From the NCBI GenBank assembly GCA_938010625.1, contig CALLVJ010000132.1:1-7578 (forward strand): DNA of 7,578 nt, given 5' to 3'. Positions 6,078 to 7,578 of this stretch are shown here, in pieces. Position 1 is the first letter of the stretch; each line of letters starts with the position of its first letter. The position numbers were made by a program, and so were the translations under genes. The notes below the pieces were generated by a model. That model did no database searches. It was not told the origin of the DNA and was given only the letters and a program-made list of their open reading frames with translations. Origin of the DNA: an uncultured Stomatobaculum sp. (GTDB lineage Bacteria; Bacillota; Clostridia; Lachnospirales; Lachnospiraceae).

Positions 6078-6885
6078 AGCACGCGCCTTTCGCGAGCTGT
6101 TCCGGCGTCATGTTGCAGATTGCATCAATGATATAATTCCGATACGTCGCATTGCCATCCGCCGCAGTCAGCCGCCTGTGCGCGAGCTCGCCCGCATAGC
6201 CCATCTCTGCGACTGCCGCCGCAGCGGCTTCGAGCGGATTGTCTGCATTTGCCGCGGCGAAGGCTGCTGTCAGTGCCGAGAGCTGGCAGCCTGTTCCGGT
6301 AATTGAGGCCATCATCGGATGACCATTCCGGATGCAGTATGCTGTCTCACTGTCTGCGACAATGTCGATCGCGCCGGTAATTGCAATCACAGCTCCAGCT
6401 TTCACAGCAAAGGACTTGGCGAAAGTAACAATCTCCAAAAGATTCTCTTCCGTCACCCGGTCTGCGACATCCGCATCCACACCCTTCGTGCTGCTGCTGC
6501 CGAGTGCCAGGGTTTTTATCTCGGAAATATTGCCGCGGATCACCGTAAATTTCACCTCTTCAAGCAGCTGCAACGCAGTCTCTGTCCGAAGTCTTGAGGC
6601 GCCAGCGCCCACCGGATCCAGCACGACCGGATGTCCCAGCACATTAGCCTGCTTTCCGGCAAGCAACATCGAGACAATGGTGCGCTTGTTCAAGGTACCG
6701 ATATTAATGTTGAGTCCCGCGCAGAGCTTCGTGATTTCCTCGACCTCTTCTGCATCATCCGCCATAATTGGAGAGGCACCACAGGCCAACAGGATATTGG
6801 CGCAGTCATTGACCGTCACATAGTTCGTAATATTGTGGATCAGCGGACCGGTTGTTCGCACGTTCTGAAACATCCTCTGAAACAT
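6064..6885 (-). CDS. thiM: Hydroxyethylthiazole kinase
   Basis: Cytoplasmic ribokinase-fold kinase that phosphorylates 4-methyl-5-(2-hydroxyethyl)thiazole, the salvage route to the thiazole half of thiamin. The 273-aa length is typical. The diagnostic N-terminal block PLIHNITNYVTVNDCANILL (14-33), then GASPIMADD (36-44), VLDPVGAGAS (88-97), IRGNISEI (116-123) and ITGTGCQLSA (195-204, with Cys200 in the GTGC anion hole) are all present. The start at 6885 is preceded by AAGGAG at 8-base spacing, within the 20-base gap after thiW. A Met five residues in (6873) is less likely. Its position directly after thiW suggests that imported thiazole is phosphorylated on entry. Confidence 0.95.
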   Translation of the reverse strand: MFQRMFQNVRTTGPLIHNITNYVTVNDCANILLACGASPIMADDAEEVEEITKLCAGLNINIGTLNKRTIVSMLLAGKQANVLGHPVVLDPVGAGASRLRTETALQLLEEVKFTVIRGNISEIKTLALGSSSTKGVDADVADRVTEENLLEIVTFAKSFAVKAGAVIAITGAIDIVADSETAYCIRNGHPMMASITGTGCQLSALTAAFAAANADNPLEAAAAAVAEMGYAGELAHRRLTAADGNATYRNYIIDAICNMTPEQLAKGACYEVR

Positions 6886-6905
6886 TCTCTCTTCTCCTTA
6901 TTGAT

Positions 6906-7427
6906 TTAAGATTGATTCAGCACTTCCTGCATGCGATGCAGAAGTCTGGCTGTCTGTAAGCTGTAAATCAGAATTGCTGACAGGGCGGCACCGCCAACCG
7001 TAGAAATCAGAAACGGAATCACAAATGTATAGAATGCAAGACCCGCAGCGCTCTTTCCCATCAGAAAAATTGCGACAGGATAGGCACACAAGCCGCCGAG
7101 CACTGCCGTACCAAACACTTCTCCGAGTAAGGTTCCCAGGATACTTCTGGTCTTGGCATAAACGAGACCGCATAGCAAAGCGCCAAACATACCGCCTGGA
7201 AAGGCCATAAGACTGCCCATTCCGAGCACATTGCGGATAAGCGCAGCCGTAAATGCCACAGCGAGTCCATACCCGGGGCCCAGCAATACCGCACACAAAA
7301 TATTGACTGCATGCTGAATCGGCGCACATTTGCTTCCAAAGGCTGGAAAGGAAAACAGACTTCCCACGACAGCGACTGCACAAAACAGACCGGCAAGCGC
7401 CACTTTTCTTGTATCAACTTGTTTCAT
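6906..7427 (-). CDS. thiW: ThiW, predicted S component of an ECF-type transporter for the thiazole precursor
   Basis: Integral membrane protein of 173 aa, predicted to bind the thiazole moiety and work with a shared energy-coupling module encoded elsewhere. Hydrophobic segments lie at about 9-30, 40-62, 78-91, 97-122 and 130-156, consistent with five or six helices. Family-typical stretches are SKCAPIQHAVNILCAVLLGP (32-51), RNVLGMGSLMAFPGGMFGAL (65-84) and GEVFGTAVLGGLCAYPVA (102-119). The start at 7427 is chosen over the in-frame ATG at 7535 because the longer version would be translated from inside the riboswitch and terminator. AAGGGGTGA precedes it at slightly long spacing. First gene after the TPP leader. 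Substrate is inferred from the family and from adjacency to thiM. Confidence 0.93.
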   Translation of the reverse strand: MKQVDTRKVALAGLFCAVAVVGSLFSFPAFGSKCAPIQHAVNILCAVLLGPGYGLAVAFTAALIRNVLGMGSLMAFPGGMFGALLCGLVYAKTRSILGTLLGEVFGTAVLGGLCAYPVAIFLMGKSAAGLAFYTFVIPFLISTVGGAALSAILIYSLQTARLLHRMQEVLNQS

Positions 7428-7461
7428 ACTGATCAAATCACCCCTTCTCAATGATTGGAAC

Positions 7462-7497
7462 AAAAAACAGGAGCATACCATCCGCGGTATCCTCCTG
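7462..7497 (-). terminator. Intrinsic terminator of the TPP-riboswitch expression platform
   Basis: The minus strand from 7497 reads CAGGAGGATACC, a 6-base loop GCGGAT, then GGTATGCTCCTG and six T. The arms pair over 12 positions with a single G-G mismatch. It lies between the TPP aptamer and thiW, with the U tract about 35 bases before the thiW ATG. This is the expected attenuator that forms when TPP is bound; the competing antiterminator cannot be worked out because the 5' end of the leader is outside the window. Confidence 0.88.
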
Positions 7498-7512
7498 TGA
7501 AAGAGTAAAAAA

Positions 7513-7578
7513 TTCCCTCCGGCGGCATTATCCACATCAGGTATAAGGGTCGAAGGTGTATCCTTCCTCTCAGCCTGT
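7513..7578 (-). promoter_or_regulatory. TPP riboswitch (THI element), 5' end cut by window edge
   Basis: Reading the minus strand, conserved aptamer blocks occur in order: GGCTGAGAGG (near 7575-7566), the P3 region with GAAGG pairing CCTTC, ATACCTGAT (7544-7536), GGATAATGCC (7533-7524) and GGAGGGA (7520-7514). These are the thi-box signatures that bind the pyrimidine and pyrophosphate parts of TPP. The 5' strands of P1 and P2 are outside the window. With the terminator that follows, it should repress thiW-thiM-thiE-thiD when TPP is plentiful, by transcription termination. The promoter is also beyond the edge. Confidence 0.93.

Noticed and set aside
6332..6823. Plus-strand open frame of 163 codons opposite thiM
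   Set aside because: It is a serine/alanine-rich shadow of thiM, whose sense-strand motifs are complete.
7428..7535. 36-residue N-terminal extension of ThiW from an ATG at 7535
   Set aside because: It is encoded by the TPP aptamer and terminator stem; the ATG at 7427 matches the family N-terminus and follows a Shine-Dalgarno sequence.
1..7578. CRISPR arrays, tRNA or rRNA genes, insertion sequences, attachment sites, phage or toxin-antitoxin genes
   Set aside because: Looked for by eye on both strands; no spaced direct repeats of array type, no tRNA-like cloverleaf, no transposase motif and no terminal inverted repeats were seen.

Overview
The window looks like a low-to-mid GC Firmicute of class Clostridia, most likely a Lachnospiraceae-type gut or oral anaerobe. 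This rests on the type III glutamine synthetase, a TPP-riboswitch-led thiW-thiM-thiE-thiD salvage operon, strong AGGAGG-type ribosome binding sites, and a Clostridia-type zinc-binding lipoprotein. The genus is not resolvable from the sequence alone.

Layout. Bases 2-778 (+) are the C-terminal third of a type III glutamine synthetase whose 5' part lies outside the window. It converges on a minus-strand zinc-binding lipoprotein gene (925-2475), and a long GC-rich hairpin at 824-857 sits between the two stop codons. The lipoprotein gene has its own near-consensus promoter (TTGACA, 17 bp, TAAAAT) and a cluster of three TTGCAA boxes that could be an operator. Everything from 2593 to 7578 is on the minus strand and reads as one transcription unit entering from the right edge: a TPP riboswitch (cut by the window edge) with an intrinsic terminator, then thiW, thiM, thiE, thiD, a membrane-anchored clan GH-A-like protein, a GNAT acetyltransferase, and a 5'-truncated methyltransferase remnant.

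How the genes fit together. ThiW is the predicted substrate-binding membrane component for uptake of the thiazole precursor. ThiM phosphorylates the thiazole alcohol, ThiD phosphorylates HMP to HMP-PP, and ThiE joins the two halves into thiamin phosphate. No thiC, thiG or thiH is present, so this locus is for salvage, switched off by TPP through the leader. The last three genes have no obvious link to thiamin. They are more AT-rich than their neighbours and end in a degraded gene, so they look like an acquired and decaying cassette attached to the operon.

The most interesting item is the zinc lipoprotein. Its ZinT domain is not at the C-terminus, as in streptococcal AdcA, but is inserted inside the His-rich loop of the ZnuA-type fold, splitting the binding protein into two halves. 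The candidate triple TTGCAA operator over its promoter start region is the second item worth checking.
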